Source: an uncultured Clostridia bacterium
GTDB taxonomy: Bacteria; Bacillota; Clostridia; Lachnospirales; Anaerotignaceae
Length of the DNA stretch: 6,820 bases
Reading direction: 5' to 3'
Assembly: GCA_958420075.1 (NCBI GenBank)
Contig: CATZIM010000095.1
Location: forward strand, 1 to 6,820
A program made the position numbers and the translations under genes. The notes beneath the pieces were generated by a model. That model was not told the DNA's origin. It made no database searches and was given only the letters and a program-made list of their open reading frames with translations. The stretch's first letter is position 1. Each line of letters starts with the position of its first letter. Of the stretch, positions 6,623 through 6,820 are shown piece by piece.

Positions 6623-6820
6623 ATGAAGAAAGAAGAACTGAGAAAACTGATCCTCACAGCAAAAGGCGCTGTGGAAGCGGATGTTGTTATCAAGAACTGT
6701 AAAGTGGTAAACGTATTTACTGGTGAAATCCAGGAAGGTGATATTGCCATTTCCGGCGATCAGATCGCAGGCGTTGGGCAGTATCAGGGGAAAGTGGAAG
6801 TGGATGCCGGCGGCAGATAT
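6623..6820 (+). CDS. Adenine deaminase family protein, 3' partial
   Basis: 66 codons are open to the window end. The visible part has a short N-terminal helix (MKKEELRKLILTAKG) and then the beta-sandwich opening typical of AdeC: ADVVIKNCKVVNVFTGEI, GDIAISGDQIAGVG and VDAGGRY, the last sitting just before the expected PGFIDGHVH motif. It aligns with residues 24-73 of the preceding protein (VIRGGMLVNVMSSEIYPADIAV..IDATGKY) but is closer to my memory of canonical adenine deaminases, so this copy may be the true enzyme of the pair. The metal-binding residues lie beyond the window, so activity cannot be judged here. Translated from the same transcript as the upstream paralogue and, by inference, under the same leader attenuator. 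Confidence 0.82.
   Translation, partial: MKKEELRKLILTAKGAVEADVVIKNCKVVNVFTGEIQEGDIAISGDQIAGVGQYQGKVEVDAGGRY

Overview
The window reads as a stretch of chromosome from an anaerobic, moderate-GC Bacillota (Clostridia or Negativicutes type). This is inferred from strong AAGGAG-type ribosome binding sites, tight gene spacing, U-tract terminators, an iron-type alcohol dehydrogenase, an ABC-F protein and AdeC-family amidohydrolases. No marker gene fixes the genus. I see no tRNA, rRNA, CRISPR, insertion sequence or phage gene.

Layout. (1) Plus strand, 1-2014: the 3' part of a flavoprotein fused to a hexapeptide-repeat acetyltransferase, then 13 bp later a complete iron-containing alcohol dehydrogenase of the YqhD/butanol dehydrogenase type. 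The pair probably shares a transcript and ends at a strong hairpin (2035-2073) that can terminate in both directions. (2) Minus strand, 4454-2092: a Cof-type HAD phosphatase and an ABC-F ATPase, joined by an ATGA stop/start overlap. A recognisable promoter lies at 4536-4508 and the pair ends at the same shared hairpin. (3) A 372-bp divergent intergenic region, 4455-4826, holds the minus promoter, a plus promoter (4617-4645), an inverted repeat over the predicted plus start site, and a leader RNA with an intrinsic terminator and plausible competing pairings. (4) Plus strand, 4827-6820: two consecutive adenine deaminase-family genes 14 bp apart, the second cut by the window end.

Most notable points. 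The second ATP-binding domain of the ABC-F protein lacks exactly the 10 residues that carry the Walker A lysine and Thr/Ser, judged against its own first domain. The first AdeC-like protein keeps the amidohydrolase HxH and Asp but has replaced several residues typical of true adenine deaminases, so its substrate may differ. The AdeC pair seems to be controlled by transcription attenuation in a leader that does not match the riboswitch consensus sequences I know. The first gene joins a redox flavoprotein to an acyltransferase in one chain.

Working together: the first two genes look like a redox/detoxification pair (flavin reductase-like plus NAD(P)H-dependent aldehyde reduction). The amidohydrolase pair points to purine-base salvage or catabolism. 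The HAD/ABC-F pair is probably housekeeping. These pathway links are inferences from family membership and gene order.
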